Notes under the pieces: model-generated
The model's input: only the letters and a program-made list of their open reading frames with translations
Database searches by the model: none
What the model was told of the DNA's origin: nothing
Assembly: GCA_020746105.1 (NCBI GenBank)
Contig: CM036617.1
Span: 176,294,412-176,358,411 of the forward strand
DNA: 64,000 bases
Origin: Trogon surrucura
Lineage: Eukaryota > Chordata > Aves > Trogoniformes > Trogonidae
Direction: 5' to 3'
Shown here: positions 1 to 12,800 of the stretch, in pieces
How positions within the stretch are numbered: position 1 is the first letter of the stretch
Layout: every line of letters begins with the position of its first letter
Program-made: the position numbers and the translations under genes

Positions 1-251
1 GAAGCATTCCTCTTCTGGGGTGAGGATTGTTGCCAATGTGCTGAAAAATTCCATGAAAAAAAATTCATCTGTCATATTCTTAAATGTGAGTCTGAGAAAT
101 TGTCACTTTCAGACTTCTCAGTCAGCAGGAAAACTGTCCATCTCATCCTCCGTGTAGAAAAGATAGGTGTGCTTGAGTGGGATATTGCATCTTTTTCTGG
201 CTCTTAAGTGTTGTTACATACTAAATACAGATTCTTCGCTAGATATAACTA

Positions 252-1382
252 TCACAGAATCATAGAATGTCAGGGGTTGGAAGGGACCTCGAAAGATCAT
301 CTAGTCCAACCCCCCTGCCAGAGCAGGATCCCCTAGGGCAGCCACACAGGAACACGTCCAGGTGGGTTTTGAAAGTCTCCAGAGAAGGAGACTCCACAAC
401 GTCTCTGGGCAGCCTGTTCCAGGGCTCCATCACCCTCACAGTAAAGAAGTTTCTCCTCATGTTGAGGTGAAACTTCCTATGTTCTAATTTAAACCCAGTG
501 TTTCTTGTACTATTGCTGGGCACCACTGAAAAGAGATTGTCCCCTTCCTTTTGACACCCACTCCTCAGATATTTATATAGGTTAATAAGATCCCCTCTCA
601 GCCGTCTCCTTTCAAGACTAAACAGACCCAGTTCTCTCAGTCTCTCTTCATAGGAGAGATGTTCAAGTCCCTTAATCGTTCTCGTAGCTCTCCTTTGGAC
701 TCTCTCCAATAGGTCCCTGTCTCTCTTGAACTGAGGAGCCCAAAACTGGACACAGTATTCCAGGCGTGGTCTCACCAGGGCAGAGTAGAGGGGGAGGAGA
801 ACTTCCCTAGACCTGCTGGACATACTTTTCTTAATGCACCCCAGAATCCCATTGTCCCTCTTGGCCACAAGGGCACATTGCTGTCCTGTGGACAACTTAA
901 TGTCTGCTAAAACTCCAAGGTCTTTCTCCATGGGGCTGCTTTCTAGGAGGACGTCCCCTAATCTGTACTGGTGCCTGGTGTTACTCCTCCCCAGATGCAG
1001 GACTCTACACTTGTCCTTATTGAACTTCATGAGGTTCCCCTTTGCCCACCTCTCCAGCCTGTCCAGATTTTGTTGGATGGCAGCACAGCCTTCCTGTGTG
1101 TCAGCCACCCCTCCCAGTTTTGTATCATCAGTGAACTTGCTGAGGGTTCACTGTATCCCCTCATCCAGGTCATTGATGAAGATATTGAACAAAACTGGAC
1201 CCAGCACTAATCCCTGGGGAACACCACTGGCCACAGGTTTCCACCTTCACTCTGTGCTGCTGATCACAGCCCTTTGAACTCTGTTGTTGAGACAATTATC
1301 AAGCCACCTCACAGTCCAATCATCTATCCCACATTTCTTGAGTTTACCAACGAGGATGTTATGGAGGACAGTATCAAAAGCT
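252..1382 (-). mobile_element. CR1 LINE copy, 5'-truncated, with RT C-terminal half
   Basis: This is a non-LTR retrotransposon of the CR1 family. The 3' tail (TTCTATGATTCTGTGA on the minus strand) lies at 252-270 and the copy reads leftwards. The 260-1108 frame is open for 282 codons. It covers the end of the reverse transcriptase and the C-terminal region, with blocks such as [50 protein letters not shown] and [19 protein letters not shown]. The YXDD-type box appears at about 1110-1136 as FTDDTKLGG. The upstream part is frameshifted and the copy stops near 1382, so endonuclease and most of the RT are absent. It is a dead but fairly young copy. Confidence 0.93.
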
Positions 1383-4300
1383 ATACACTATGAACAGTCA
1401 AATGGCTCCAGTTATCTTACTGCATCCACATTTCAGATCGACTCAAACCTCCTCCTCTGGAAAGCCTGTAAAAGAAAGATTAATAGCAAATAGGAAGCTT
1501 TAGAAAACACAGACATCTGGAAGTAAAGATATCATAGTGGTGTAAGCCACAGTGGAATAAAACATTTGTTTAATTCAACCTTTTGTTTCTAAAGCCAGTC
1601 AATAGGGAAAGAGAGCCAACAATTTAATGGCACACATTTGTTTATATAAGGTCTGCTGTGCAGAAGAGCCATCCAATTTAGTTTGCAAACTCTCCAAAAC
1701 AGCAGGTGCTGGGTGTGCTGAGCTGTCAGAGCACCCCGTTCCCCCGGGGTAAATACACATCATCACTCACATAATCCTTGAACCTCCTCTGTCTGGCTGA
1801 TGATCTTTGCCACCTGCAATGAGCTCCCTCTTCCTCAGCCTCTTGCAGCAATGCAGGGCCAGAGAGGGGTGTGGAGGAAATAAGCAGCACCATAGGGATG
1901 GCCCACATGTATGCCCCACTCCTGCCCAACACAATTCCTAGAGAGTACCTCATTCGGATGTGCAGCCACCACATTACGGCAACAGCTGGCATAGGTTGCT
2001 GCAAAAATTCAAGTGTGGATATGCAATAGCGTTTATATAAAAAGTTAGTAGTTTTGAATACTGTGAACTATTTTGCTGGTAATGTTTACATTGTGCTGAT
2101 TTTAATTTCCTACTCAGCAGGTTGAAATATTTTCTTCCAGACTGTCTTTCTCCTTATTCGTGTAAGTCTGTTTCTAATTGAATCTGATATTAAAATAAAG
2201 TGATTTTTTTCCCTTGATGTCATTTCATGCAGTGCATTAGTATTCTGAAACATCTGTGCTTGTACAGTAGCATTGTCAATAGGTAACAGCACAGCTGTAC
2301 AACATTTCTTAGCATTCTAGCATTGCACCATGAGATGTTTCTCCAAACTCATTTGCACTCTGTGGTCCGTTAGTGAAGAACAGAGTTTCAGCTCAGTATT
2401 TTGTAGACTTCCTGCAAATGAAAAGACTTTATCTAGTAGATGACTTGGTGATAGAAAGTACATTAGAACATCAATAAATCACACCGGTGGACAAGATCTT
2501 GTCAGCTACTGAATTTCACTTGTGTTAAAGTTAAATCCAATTTAACTTTATGTACAGGCAAGGTTTGAGAGAACAACTGTGAATTACCAAATATTGGTAA
2601 TAATTCTGTAATGCAGTGAGTCACCTCCATTTTCATTAAAGAGTGTTTAGCTCTACTAAATGATAAAATGAAGGATTATTCTATGAGGACAGAAAATTAA
2701 CTGTTGCACAATAAGCATACAGGAGTTTCAGGGTTTTAAAACTCAATTTCTATTTTACCTGAGAGAATGTGATTTTTTTTTTTGTTTGAGAAAATTATTT
2801 CATTCCAGAATATAATAGAAGCAGCAAGTGGCAAAAAAATAACAAGATTCACAATGTATTAGGACAGACTGTAAAAAATTTTTTTACTTTACGTTGAGCA
2901 ATGACAGGTTTCTCAAAAGCATTGAGAAACTCCCAGCAAATGAAAGCCAAGTATCATACACACAGAAATGAATGTACCATAACTTACAACACTCAGTCAC
3001 TAAATGTTTGTCTGAAGAACGGATTTAGCAGAATTTCTGAAAGACTGAAACAACTTCTTTCTGATGCTTTATGTACACTGCACACTTCTAGGGTAGCACG
3101 TGGCTAAATTATAAAATCTCTCCGTGTTACCCATTTCTTTGAGAAACAGTGCTAGAAGGAATGTGATACGTTTCCATTTTAAAGGCTCAATAATCTCTTT
3201 GGTTTTCACTTTGCTGAAAGGACAGTCCTCACCCTCACAGCAAGACTGTGAGACCCAGCCTACACAGAATGAGTTGCAGTCTCTCATCGGTGTCAAGCAG
3301 TCAAAAATCTTCTCTTGGAAGGAAGTCAAAAGTGCAATTGATAGGTCATTTCATGATATAAGCAGACTCTCAGTAGAAATGTTATTGCCAATCTTCTCTG
3401 TTGAATAAAAAGCCCAGTTTTATCTCCTTAAGCAGAGACATAGCCAGTCGATTCTTTCCCCCCAAAAGACATGTTTCTCACAGAAATTCAGCTGTGACTG
3501 CTGTAAACTAGAAAAAATAGCAAATACATTCAGAAATTGTTTTTAAACTTCCTCTTGCTTTATTCCACTCCCTTTCTGTAACATTTCTATCTGCATGAAA
3601 GTCTTCCACCATCTCTTGAGAGCTATTCTTGGGCTTTATCTTTCCAGAAGTGCTTATATCACATGCTAATTGGCTTAATTAACTAGAAGTCATAGCTCCA
3701 ACAAAAGCATTTCCTATCTAGTCAATGTGACCATTAAAAAGTGATTTGCATTACATTTGGAACAGCAGACATTTAGCTTGTGAAAGGGGCTAATGAAGCA
3801 TGTGTTCTGGGCACACAAATCAGGTGCAATACACAATTCCTTTGCAGAAGCAATTTAAAAGGTTTTTACTGGTTCTCCAATAAAGTCTGACGTAGTTTTT
3901 TGCAGTGATAAAATAATTAAGAGAAATTGAGAATATCTTCCTAAAGCAATTTGACAATTATAAGAAAAAACACAATATCTATTTGTAGCAATTCACATAA
4001 GTGAGGCAGCATTTACTAGGTCAGAAAGATATTCTATGAGTTATATTTTGAAACCAGAATTTGGAAGGGCAAGTACAGCATTCGAGTGTTGTTAATGACC
4101 TGCGGAGACCAATCTCCACAAACACAGGGCTCTGCTCTTACATGCAGTAACAACACAGCACCGCAAGCACAAAACCAGGCACCATTTCAAGTGAAATTTA
4201 GGTCACATATAAGTGCCAATATACAAAAATATAATCCTGTAAACCTCCGCACGGCTGCGAACAGACCTTGGACTTGCTTAAATTCTGTAGACACTCTTGT

Positions 4301-5549
4301 TTTCAACAGACTTTCCATCGATATCTGTAGCTCTTATTCTTGGCATGTATGTGTGTACTTTATGTTGACAGGGTTGAGCAGTGTTGCCTGCGCCTGTTGC
4401 TAGATCTAAATTAGGATTAAAGGAGCAAGATTCGGAGCCCCTTCCCTGGGTTCTGGCAACAGGACTAGGAGGCATTCTCAGAGCTCTTCTGAAATGCCTG
4501 CCCTCCACACAACACATCACTGAAGCAGGAAAGGCCTTCAGAATATGATCAAGAGAAGGAAGTGTTTGATCATCTCCCTCTCCTCCTTTTGCTGTTGTTT
4601 GATGCTTGTTGCAGCCCTGCAAATATGAGGAGAGCTAGACTGAATTCCTGCCACCTCCTCCAGAACCCAAGCATTCTGGTCACTCACTCATATTATAAAC
4701 GAGGACTGCTTTGTCTTCTTCATCTTAGATTTTATCTGAGTTTGGCATTAGCCCTGCATTTGGCACAGACCTTCAGAGCTCCCTTCCAGCCTAAATTATT
4801 ACATGATTATATCATTTGCCATTCGCATTTTATAAAACAGCAGTAGCCCTTGTTAATTTTCTGCAAGAAAAACTGTATACCAGTTTTGCGAGGTGTATCC
4901 AGAATGAATAAGGGGTAATTACGAATGAGGAATGAGAAAGAATAAGGAAATTAAATCCTGTCCATGGAATTCTCACACTGGTGAGTTGTAGGTGGTTCAC
5001 TGTGCATATGGGTATACGATCCAGGCATCTAACTTTCTCAGATACCGTTTAGGCACCCAGACCTCCTGAAATTTGCCTAAATTTGCTCATGAGCCAAAAT
5101 TTCAGTCCCCAAAATTCAGTTGTAACACCAGCAGGACCATCTCTGAGGAAGGGGAACTGCAGCTCCAGCTCCTCTGGTACCAGCTAAAGTAGCTCAATTT
5201 CTCACACAGATCGGCAAGTCCCTTTCTTACTTTTCAGAGGACAAGTCTGGCAGAGCTCTCACTCCTGCCCCTTTTTGAGCCAAGCAGCAAGCCATAAACC
5301 AAGTCACTGTGCCCAGAGGTTATGGCTCTGGTTGTAAAAGAGTTAACTGAAATCTTAATTCCTTGTCTCTCTTCTTCCCCAGTTGAACGTAAACTGAAAA
5401 TCATGTTAATGCAACAGAAAATTTGAAATTATTGTCTAGCCTATTTGTAAGTTATCAGCAGAATACAACCAGACTTGATACCACATCTGCATTAAGAGGC
5501 AGCAGCAAGAGGACAGAAGTTCAAACTAAACTCTTAATGAGGCAACTCT
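1383..5549. other. Intergenic DNA, no gene assigned
   Basis: This is AT-rich sequence downstream of METTL25. A GC-richer island at about 1690-2005 holds a 92-codon minus-strand frame (see its own entry). A second moderately GC-rich part at 4,390-4,700 has no recognised content. Confidence 0.6.
1726..2004 (-). other. Unassigned 92-codon ORF in a GC-rich island
   Basis: This minus-strand frame starts with ATG and ends with TGA. It includes RYSLGIVLGRSGAYMW, a Glu-rich stretch (LLQEAEEEGAH), and a basic end, RRFKDYVSDDVYLPRG. Its base composition is clearly richer in GC than the flanks. I do not recognise the family. It could be a remnant of a retroposed gene, an unknown repeat or chance. No splice sites or promoter support it as a gene. 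Confidence 0.2.
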
Positions 5550-5850
5550 AGAGCAGTGTTGGGCTGGTTTCAGGCACTGCTCAGGGTGCCAGGGCCCAGT
5601 GGGACACCTGGCCTTGCAGGGGCAGCTGGGCATGGCTTGGTGCTGGGGCCTGTTCTGGCCCCAGACAGGACATGGGCCCATGGGTGAGCCCAGCTCAGTG
5701 AGGTCCATGGCCGGGCAGGGCAGGGCTGTGGGGAGCTTGACAGCCCTAGGGGGCTGGTTTGGGGTCCTGGGCCATGGGCAGGGTTGGGGCAGCACTGGGG
5801 AGGTAGTCAGGGCCAGGAGGACCTGGTATCCTCAAACCTTAAGATAGGGC
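5550..5850. other. GC-rich patch, origin unknown
   Basis: This is about 300 bp with very high G content on the plus strand, many GGGGC/GGGCAGGG units and several near-repeats of GGCCATGGGC type. The flanks are ordinary AT-rich DNA. Open frames exist on both strands (82 and 89 codons), as expected in stop-poor GC-rich DNA. I cannot assign a repeat family. Confidence 0.5.
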
Positions 5851-6574
5851 CATGGACAATTCCAAACAGGAAAGGATGCATGAGGATGTTTCTCTGGGGG
5901 CAGAAGTCAGCCTTGTGGCTACAGGTTTTGCAAGCCTTCTTCTCCCCAGGCCTGAGTTTTCCTTTTTCACTAGAACGAACAGTGAACAGACATAGTTTGA
6001 GATATCATGTGGACATGTCCTGTGACAAAAGCTGCTGCCTGTTGTAAGTTTATCCTCTCATACACAGCTGCACCCTCAGGCTGTGGCTTTGAGAGATTGG
6101 GTGGGCACAGGTTCCTCCTCTGATCCCCGTGAGCCTTCGGGAGTTAGACAAGACTGATGGTGCTTTGACAGGCCTTACAAGGGGCTGCCTGTGTGTGTTA
6201 CCATGTTCGTTCCCTGCTCCTGCTACTTATGCTCAATCCAAACTGGGGGGGTTTAGATCTGTATCATTGGAACTGTCTGGAACAATACAGTGCTTCTGGT
6301 CTTGCTCACATATTTGTTTCTGCAGGATAAGATGTCTTGTGTAGATCCCTAACAGTGAGCAGAACTTTGCTGGAGGTGTGAAAAATCACTTCTGACAGAC
6401 CTGGTATGTACTCCTTCAAGAAATCTTCTGGAAAGCATCCTTAAGCTCTTGCTCAATACTCTGATGCTCTCAACAGTGTGCCTTCTCAAGAAGATCATTC
6501 GAAAAAAAGGAAACCCTTTTTTTTTAATAGAAATTGTGAAGTTTCAGATTTTTACCCACATACTTAGTTTTCTT

Positions 6575-6817
6575 CTAAATAGGGGAAAGAGCACTTCTAC
6601 AAATCCCTGGACCTAACCATCTATTTTCTGCTAACTGTGGCTTTTCTTTCAGTGATAATATCATGGATTCTGGCAGACCACAGGCCTGTGCACCTGTGTC
6701 CAACTCAAAATAAATAAAAGTTTCATTTACTTTTGGACTGGTGGTTAATTCATCTTTTGTTGCAATGATGTCCAAAAATTCCTGTTTCTTCATTCTCTCT
6801 TCAGACTCTCCTGGCAC
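6575..6817 (-). pseudogene. Possible retroelement aspartic-protease remnant
   Basis: An 80-codon minus-strand frame contains YFELDTGAQACGLPES followed by LSLKEKPQL. The hydrophobic-Glu-Leu-Asp-Thr-Gly-Ala core, followed about six residues later by Leu-Pro-Glu-Ser, resembles the active-site loop of Ty3/gypsy-type retroelement proteases. The second half of a protease, an RT and LTRs are not seen. The neighbouring frame just upstream (7051-6848) is Lys/Gln-rich and could be part of the same remnant. It is weak evidence: one motif in a short frame. Confidence 0.3.
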
Positions 6818-9800
6818 CAGTAAACTCTTAGAAAGTGATGTAATTACTTACAGTTTTTGCATTTTATTCTGAAGGCCAGGCATTGTGGTGTTTATTGCAA
6901 TGCATGGAACTGTTTCATGTATGATGACTTTCGTCTCCACATGCTTTTCTTGTCCCTTATTGCAGTAATTCATCTTCTTTTGCATCTTCTGTGTCAAAAC
7001 TGTCTTCACCTCTTCATGCAGTTCAGTCCAGACTGGACGATAGCTTTGCAAGCTCTGTCTTTTGATTCAGATTTCAATCATGATTTGCTATGCAGAAAAT
7101 AATCCTCCAAGATTTGAAGTGCTTCAGCCCTCTGTAAGTAAGAAAGTTTCATATTTTTCTCTTTTCATTCTGTGATTATGCATAACTCATTTCATGTAAC
7201 ATGGAGCAGAGTATTCATCCATCTCTGTGAAAGAGTTTCAGAGTCTCCCTTCTCTGTCCCGGTGCTTGTGAAGAAAGTCAAGTTCTGCTCAAAGTGCTCC
7301 ACATCTCTCTAGGATTTCAGATACTTTTGAATCGTTCTATTTTTCACACAAGCATTATTATTTTTTTTAGTTTGCTTCCATCCTGACAGCCTTCACTGAT
7401 CAGGAATTACCAGAATCAAAGTGCTTGACAAATGTCTGGTTTAGGCTCTAATACCTCAGTCATTATCATTTGACTGATGCATTTCCATGTCACCCACTAA
7501 TATACTTTTGATCCGTATCGGGTGTAGGCACACAACCACTGTTTCATAAAATTAAGAGCACACAATGTGGTGTTAATGCTGTCTTCACACTGCAGGGCTT
7601 TTGATCTTGCACTACAGTCTCTAAACCTGACTTTAATGTGTAGTCAGACTATGACCTCTGTGCCTGAGCTGTAAGCTAACAGCACCACGTTAGTGGTGCA
7701 GAACACAATGCATTCCCTGCCGTGCTTGCAAGGGTATCTGGAGTGTGTAACTCCCCACTACTTTAGATGAGTTACACAGAGGAACCATGGTCAAAGATGA
7801 GAATTTGTGACAGTGTATTTTTGTCCAAAGACATAGCATCTCTAATATTAAACTTTAACATTTTTTTCTTTCTTTTTTTTTCTAATTCTCTGCTGTGTTT
7901 CTCAACAGTCTGCCATTTTTTAACCTGCCTGTACGTTTCAGAATCCAGATTCGCAACATCACAATAAGCTTTGGGTCTGAATGCCAATTTAAATACACAT
8001 TTAATTAATGTCAGTGTATATTTGAATTTTCTTTCTAACCCAAATGTAGGTATACCTTTAACTTAGATTGTAGCTTTAATCTATGAAGTCACTGTTGTAG
8101 CCAAACGGTTGCAGGTTAACCAAAGAACATTTTGCTTCAGAAATCCTGTCATGAAAAGGCAATCGTGTTTGTCCTTAAAGTGAGAAAGCTGACATATAGA
8201 AGGAGAATGTCTATTTCTTGTTTGTCTCTTCTGCAGAGCACAATTTATTACATTCGTCTCCATTCTCTCATTTACAAAACAGGTGCAGAAATGTATTTGA
8301 ACAGCTTAGGGTCAGAATTTGGAAGGAAACACCCCATGTATTATATACCATATATCACTATGTATTCCAGTACTAATCTTATTTCATAATTTGTGAAAGT
8401 CCTCGGGAGTTGATTGGGGGATTGGGGAGATTTGAAACCCAGCATTGTAGAAATTGCTGCTTCCAGTTTTGGTAAGGAAAGCAAAAGTTTTGGAAAATGA
8501 TATACTGGGACAGAGACATAAAAAATATCAGCCTGAAAAGGATCTCAAGGGATCATTTAGCCAATTTGTTTCTAGTGAGTGACGGTCACCTGTTAGATTG
8601 AATATCAAGTTTCCCTAAGAGCTGCGTTTGTTCTGAGCCAATTTATCAACTTCAGTGTCATTATTTTTGCATAGGAGCATCCTAATGCAGTGGAGCCTGA
8701 GTGCCCTTGGATGCGTAGGTAATAGATTCAGTGGGCAATGAGGATGAAGAGGTGACAGTCTGATGTGTAGGGAAAGTGGCAAGTGGGAACAGGTGGCAAG
8801 GGTGAACTGGAATAGGGTAAAGTGAGCACTTCTTCCATATTAATGCTCATCTTCCCAGTGGCTTTGTGCTTGTTACTGTATTCTTTGAAAGGTTTTATGC
8901 TGTGAGTTCCTGTGGATAGGGCTAGAAGACCAGCTTACAAAATAAGGGATGGGAGATGTGGAACCTTGTGCCTTTGGAGACAGATCACATATAGAGACAC
9001 GGAAGACTGGGGAGGGTAGGATAGAAAAATCTGATTATCTGTGATGATTAATGATCTATTGCACACATCACTACGAAAACCTTTCTTTCCATCCCCTGTT
9101 AGATGGTCCTGTAACATCTCCCTTCCTAACTCTCAGAGGAGAGCTCTGCAGATTTTCTCTGAGCTTTCACAGGTATTCTGCCAGGATTTGGGGGAGAGAA
9201 TTTGTGGATTTTGAACAGGAAACTTTCAGTTCTGAACTAAATCCATGTGCAAATGCTAAAATTTATATTCTGTGGGGAGCTAAATGGATTTCCGAGGTCT
9301 GCAAGCTTAGAAGACTGGAAAACTGCCAGAAACCTGGCAAGGTGACATTGTCATCATTTTGCAATTACTGTGGTATAACATAACCTATGTTTTCTAGAGG
9401 GGAAAGCAATCCATACTGAGCTTGTACAATAAGCCTCTGTCAGGCACTTCCACTGTCAGGAAGCTCCGTATAGACAGTGCTTTGAACTGGCGTAAGCTAC
9501 AAGGTTAACAGAGGTCTCCATGGAACATGAGACCGTAGCTGAAAAAATTCCAGTGGACCAAAAGCAACCTCTGGTTCAACACTTTGAATTCATACTTTTC
9601 TTTTCCAGTAAGTCTTTTAAAGTCCAGGTAGGACTTTAAAAAATATATATAATAATACCACACATGGTTACATGTACATAGGCACGAATGTGAAGTCTGA
9701 AAGAAGGGAAACCTAGCAGACAGAATCTAAGTTTCTTTTCTTGGCAGATATGAGGATTTTGCCTTTCTTTTAAGATAACTACAGCATTCCTTAGTTAATG

Positions 9801-12800
9801 TGGGGTGGTGACTTTAAAAGTTGATGCCTTGAAGGCTTGATACCCTGACATTCAAAATTTGTTTTATATGGTGGAAAAGATATAGTCCCAATGGGTTGAT
9901 TTTCTACTTTTTTCTACTTATTGCTACAATAAAAGATCCGTTTGTATTAAAAAGCCCCATAAAAATCCTTAATTTTACTTCCTGGGGAAAAAAAAGTATG
10001 AGAACTAGAATAGATTTTTCATACTTGTTTGTAATAGAAAATATGCTGGTGTCCTTGCTACATACTGTATAAAAAGTATTAAGATAAGGAAAATTCCTTA
10101 TTTTTTCCAATGTGTAAAGGAGTTTATAGGTCACACAGATTCATCAGTTCACTTTTTCTTTTTGCGTAGGCTTTACAGAAAATCCTGGACTGGTATGAAT
10201 ACAGGAAGGAATGCCGATTATTTAGTTGGTGTTTAATTTTCATACTAACAAAGGAAAATCTAAAAATAATTGAAGAAAACCCTAATAAAATCTTGAAGAA
10301 GACAATACATACAGAAAATGAACATCTTTCATCAGGTTCAAAAAAAATTTCATTTCAGTAGTTACCTAACTACAGGAAAGATCTTAACTAAGCAATTAAA
10401 CCACTTATCTGTTTCCCCCAAAATACAAAAAGTTTGTAAGTGGTCAAAACTTTGAAGCTAACATGTATCCTTCAGGCATCTTTGGTAGAAGTGGTTATAA
10501 AATATTAGCACAAACATTCTTGTCTACAGCTTGTTAACATGCAGCATTCCGCAGAGCAATGCATGGTCCATGGAAGTTGTTTAGTGCAGGAGAAGATAGA
10601 GCCATAGACCTTGTGAACTTCATCCCTTTCTTCCTCTGCCACTATGTTCTGCATTAGAGTGCTGAACTATGAAATCACACTTGGCAGCCTCCCGCAAAAC
10701 ACCAGTACTTAAGAATCAGGTCGTTACAAGAGAATCTCTTCAAATTTTTAAACAAGTATTGCCCTACTTAAACAGCGACTGAGCAGAACCATGCAGTTCA
10801 GAAAGCAGAGGATATGTTAAAGTAAATAAATAAATAACTTCCGTTCTCACTGTTAAAAAATGTAGACTTCTAAACGCCTGATAGAGAGGAGAGGATGGAG
10901 CAGTGTCTGCTCAGCTGAAAGTGGGAACAGCTCTTCCTTGGGTGTTTCACATTGTTAGTGCAGAAAGACAATCCAAAAGGACTCTCTCATGTGCAATAAA
11001 TACAAAAAAAAAGCATGCTGAGACACTAGCCCTGGATTTGTCACAGGAGTTATTAGGAAAAAGAGCAGACAGAAAATAGATTTTAAGAAAACCCAACAAG
11101 AATTTTCAATACTACTCCTTCCCTGAGCATTCCAGTATTAAAGTAGGCTTGCATAAGGGGAGGGGAAATGGGAGGAACAAGGCTCCTGGGGTTGCTATGT
11201 AATAACATTTAGATTCATGTTAATGATTGATATAATGGATTGAAATAGAGAAGATATTGCTTGCATGGCAGTATTACCTCATCTCGTATTCAGTAGAGAG
11301 CAGTGGGAATATTTAGTAAAAAAATACAAAAAGGAAAGGTGACTTTCTTTTCCAGAAATGAAAAAATGAAATTGAAAACGAAAACAGAGAAACGTGGGAA
11401 AACTTAATGGAAACATTACTATGACTTTGCGTAAACTGCAACTTTCATCAAATCCGGACGTATTTGTAAAAATGATGAAATATACATCTAAACACAGTAG
11501 AATCATCTAGACGCAGTAGAATCAATGAGAGAAAATCACCATTCTGTGCTGTTGCAGCGTGCTGCAAGATATGTATTTATACACCATGACGGAACAAGCA
11601 CAATAATTTTTTATAATCAGATTCAAGCAGATTTGAGTCAAACATGTTGCCTCACATCTTTAACGCCCACTGAGTTGGCTTAGAGTTTTCCCATTAGAGA
11701 TAATTATTTATAAAACTTTGTGTGTCTTGAGCTTACAACGTGTAAAAATAGATACCCTAACTGGAAACAATTCTCTTTTCCATTTTGTTCAATTATTTTG
11801 GTTTACATTTGCTGTGTTCCAAATGGTCAACATCTTTTTTTCATTAATTAATTAAATTAGTCTTGCTTTTGTTTTCCATCCCAGCTAAACAAAAATCTAA
11901 AAAGTTTCCATTGTTGCTGTTGCTGTGTTTCCAAAACATCCTCTGGTACGTCCAATTCACAATATATTTTGCTATTTTTTGTGCGCTTGCTTTGAATGTT
12001 CAGTTTGCATATCATGCAATGTTCTTTCTGGCATCAAATGTTTGAATTTCCTGCCTAGCCTCTCTATTATTGTTTCATGGCATACTAATTTAATCGTGAT
12101 ACGAGTATAAATACTAAAAACAAATTTATCTTGCAGAGAAGTCTGGGGTAAATGTGTTTCAGATATGTTTACTTTAACTATCCGTTTAATTTTTAAAACA
12201 CATTTCTTTGGCTTTGCTTGCGCCTATTTTGTTTACATGTTCCCTAAATACTTTTTGTAAATGATCTTCGTTAAATGAGTAGTTACAACTGCTAATTTTG
12301 ATCAGATGCTCTAATAGCTGCCAGAAATATAGTTCGAAATTCATCTTCCATCATTAATCTCCCTGTTCAATTTACCATTCTTGCTGTTCTAGCTCACGAT
12401 CATCTAAGATATTCCCCACTTATTTTTACTACAATCAAGTGCCTCATAATCTAAACAGGACTAGAATAGTGAGGCTGAGCAGATGAACCAATGTCCACAG
12501 AAACAGATCTTGATTTGCTGCAGAAATTACCCAGTCAGAAGACAAACCAGTGGAAAACTTGAATAATCAGCCCATACCATTTGTGAAGCATCTGCAGACC
12601 AGGAGTTATTCCCTGGAGAAATTAATGTGTATTTCAAGACAACAAACGTGAGAGATAAATGTGATGTGCTCATACAGTTCACGTCAGGGGGAATTCAGCA
12701 GCAAGCAATGAGACAGAATTAGTTAGGCATCTTGCAGGATGATTTTTAGCTCTTCAGAAAAGGTTTAAAATAAAGTGATTCATGTATTTTACACCTAGGA

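Noticed and set aside
8520-8590. Possible old CR1 3' end (AAAGGATCTCAAGGGATCAT).
   Set aside because: Only about 30 bp are suggestive and no tail is present.
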